From Candidatus Omnitrophota bacterium (GTDB taxonomy: Bacteria; Omnitrophota; Gorgyraeia; 2-02-FULL-51-18): a DNA stretch of 16,435 bases. This document shows positions 15,605-16,435 of this stretch, piece by piece. The DNA lies in NCBI GenBank assembly GCA_023247935.1, contig JAHFFM010000022.1, positions 1 through 16,435 of the forward strand, read 5' to 3'. The position numbers and the translations under genes are program-made. How positions within the stretch are numbered: position 1 is the first letter of the stretch; the number at the start of each line of letters is the position of its first letter. The notes under the pieces are model-generated. The model saw only the letters and a list, made by a program, of their open reading frames with translations, searched no databases and had not been told where the DNA came from.

Positions 15605-15632
15605 GTAGGGGCGACCAAACGGTCGCCCCTAC
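15605..15632. repeat. Perfect 12-bp palindrome with 4-base loop
   Basis: GTAGGGGCGACC (15605-15616), loop AAAC, GGTCGCCCCTAC (15621-15632). All 12 pairs are perfect, and no U-run follows on either strand. I recall this GTAGGGGCGACC-type palindrome as a dispersed repeat in many unrelated environmental genomes; not verified here. It lies between the carbohydrate-binding protein gene and the GH-A operon. Confidence 0.8.
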
Positions 15633-15662
15633 GAATTTCTACTTTTATAATTCTAATTGCCG

Positions 15663-16259
15663 TTATTCGTACCTGATATCATCCAGATAGAACGTCGCTC
15701 CATCGGGATTGACATCTAAATTCGTCGCCCAGCAAAAACCACCGCTGATCGAGGAAAGATCTTTGCCTTCAAGATCAATCGTGAATTGCTGCCATTCGGT
15801 TGTCAAAACCACAGGACCGATGCCAGCCACGTCTGAATCAGCGTACTCGCCGGTGATTCCGCCGATCTTGAATTCTTCAATTCTTTCTCCGCCTTTTTCA
15901 CCGCGCGCCCAGAAAGTGACTTTCTTTGCGCCGGTTAAATCATAACCACCGGGACGGGTTCCCCAGTTGTTCGGGGGATTCTGCCAATAAACTCCTCCCC
16001 AACGGGCGCCTTGAGTGGCGCTATTGGTGTAAACAACCTGAACGCAGGTGCTTCCGCCATGCGGATTCACCATGTGCTTGTCATTGAGTTTGATATCGCC
16101 AAAATCACCCATCCATCCCGAGGGAGTGTAATGGTTGTCTGGAGATTTGGAATCGGTGTAGATGGGGAAAAGTTTGAACCCATCTTCCTCGGCGTACGCA
16201 AAAGAAGCGAACGTCATCAAACCCGCCAGAATAAACATCATCAAAGAGCGGTTTTTCAT
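15663..16259 (-). CDS. Exported carbohydrate-binding-like jelly-roll protein, copy 1
   Basis: 198 aa. ATG at 16259 is chosen because GGAGG (16268-16272) lies 8 bases upstream; a TTG at 16274 would lie inside that ribosome site. A signal peptide (MKNRSLMMFILAGLMTFAS) is cleaved near AYA/E. The mature part is a single beta-sandwich of about 175 residues. It contains YDLTGAKKVTFWARGEKGGE, then LTTEWQQFTIDLEGKDLSSI, GGFCWATNLDVNPDGA and the closing TFYLDDIRYE. This pattern is common in CBM11-like and related galactose-binding-type domains that accompany glycosidases. There is no catalytic domain. It is followed by a second copy upstream on the same strand. A role in binding polysaccharide at the cell surface or in the periplasm is inferred. 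Confidence 0.72.
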   Translation of the reverse strand: MKNRSLMMFILAGLMTFASFAYAEEDGFKLFPIYTDSKSPDNHYTPSGWMGDFGDIKLNDKHMVNPHGGSTCVQVVYTNSATQGARWGGVYWQNPPNNWGTRPGGYDLTGAKKVTFWARGEKGGERIEEFKIGGITGEYADSDVAGIGPVVLTTEWQQFTIDLEGKDLSSISGGFCWATNLDVNPDGATFYLDDIRYE

Positions 16260-16287
16260 TTTTGTTTCCTCCAATTTATATGCTGCA

Positions 16288-16305
16288 AACGCGGCCGTCC
16301 GCGTT
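16288..16305. other. Short GC hairpin between the tandem copies
   Basis: AACGCGG (16288-16294) pairs perfectly with CCGCGTT (16299-16305) across a 4-base loop. It lies between the stop codon of copy 2 and the ribosome site of copy 1. No U-run follows on the minus strand, so it is not a standard terminator. Confidence 0.5.
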
Positions 16306-16314
16306 CACAAGATT

Positions 16315-16435
16315 TTATTCGTACCTGATATCATCCAGATAGAACGTCGCTCCATCGGGATTGACATCTAAATTCGTCGCCCAGCAAAAACCACCGCTGA
16401 TCGAGGAAAGATCTTTGCCTTCAAGATCAATCGTG
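16315..16435 (-). CDS. Carbohydrate-binding-like protein, copy 2 (C-terminal 40 codons only)
   Basis: The stop codon is at 16315-16317 and the frame is open to the window edge. All 121 bases are identical to 15663-15783, so the visible protein tail, ending in TFYLDDIRYE, is the same as in copy 1. The identity begins exactly at the stop codon; the bases downstream of the two stops are unrelated. The rest of this copy lies outside the window. Confidence 0.8.
   Translation of the reverse strand, partial: TIDLEGKDLSSISGGFCWATNLDVNPDGATFYLDDIRYE

Noticed and set aside
15605..15632. Intrinsic terminator
   Set aside because: The stem is strong, but neither strand has a T-run after it.
15663..16274. 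The longer form of the carbohydrate-binding protein starting at TTG 16274
   Set aside because: The extra codons cover the GGAGG ribosome site; the ATG at 16259 has proper spacing and begins a standard signal peptide.
1..16435. CRISPR array, tRNA, rRNA, insertion sequence, integrase or toxin-antitoxin genes
   Set aside because: No regularly spaced repeats, tRNA or rRNA signatures, transposase motifs or paired small toxin-like genes were seen on either strand.

Overview
The window looks like part of a Gram-negative (diderm) bacterial genome. It encodes several signal peptides, outer-membrane beta-barrel proteins and a periplasmic chaperone, and it carries two cyclic-di-GMP (GEMM-I) riboswitches. 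Gene starts use AGGAG-type ribosome binding sites with a fair share of TTG starts. The mix of a GH94-like protein, a GH116-like enzyme and unusual pilin-like proteins reminds me of candidate phyla such as Omnitrophota. That placement is recollection, not something the sequence proves.

Layout from left to right. (1) Bases 1-601, minus strand: the first 200 codons of a GH94/cellobiose-phosphorylase-like gene cut by the window edge. (2) Bases 781-1224, plus strand: a promoter, a c-di-GMP-I aptamer interrupted by an extra hairpin, then a small secreted protein of 81 aa. (3) Bases 1229-6503, minus strand: a proposed fibre-assembly module. It has two small exported pilin-like proteins, a PapD-like periplasmic chaperone, and a 1031-aa outer-membrane protein (secretin-type N-terminal domain, beta-barrel, three SdrD/Cna-B-like domains) that could act as an usher. 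A complete c-di-GMP-I riboswitch with an overlapping intrinsic terminator precedes the first pilin. A near-consensus sigma-70 promoter sits between the pilins and the chaperone/usher pair. (4) Bases 6873-15571, minus strand: a tightly packed operon. In transcription order it encodes an anchored clan GH-A glycosidase-like protein, an exported coiled-coil plus helical-toroid protein, a cytoplasmic GH116-like beta-glycosidase, a large outer-membrane beta-barrel protein and a three-domain adhesin-like protein. The adhesin's domains share the motif pattern of the small pilins. (5) Bases 15663-16435, minus strand: two tandem copies of a small exported carbohydrate-binding-like protein, identical over all 121 bases visible.

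Working model (inference): c-di-GMP, the usual signal for sessile life, gates the pilin subunits through a transcription ON switch and the small secreted protein through a second, altered aptamer. The chaperone/usher pair can be transcribed independently. The neighbouring glycosidases, carbohydrate-binding proteins and beta-barrel suggest that the fibre works together with an exopolysaccharide or with attachment to polysaccharide. The most novel parts are the divergent chaperone-usher-like module and the interrupted riboswitch.
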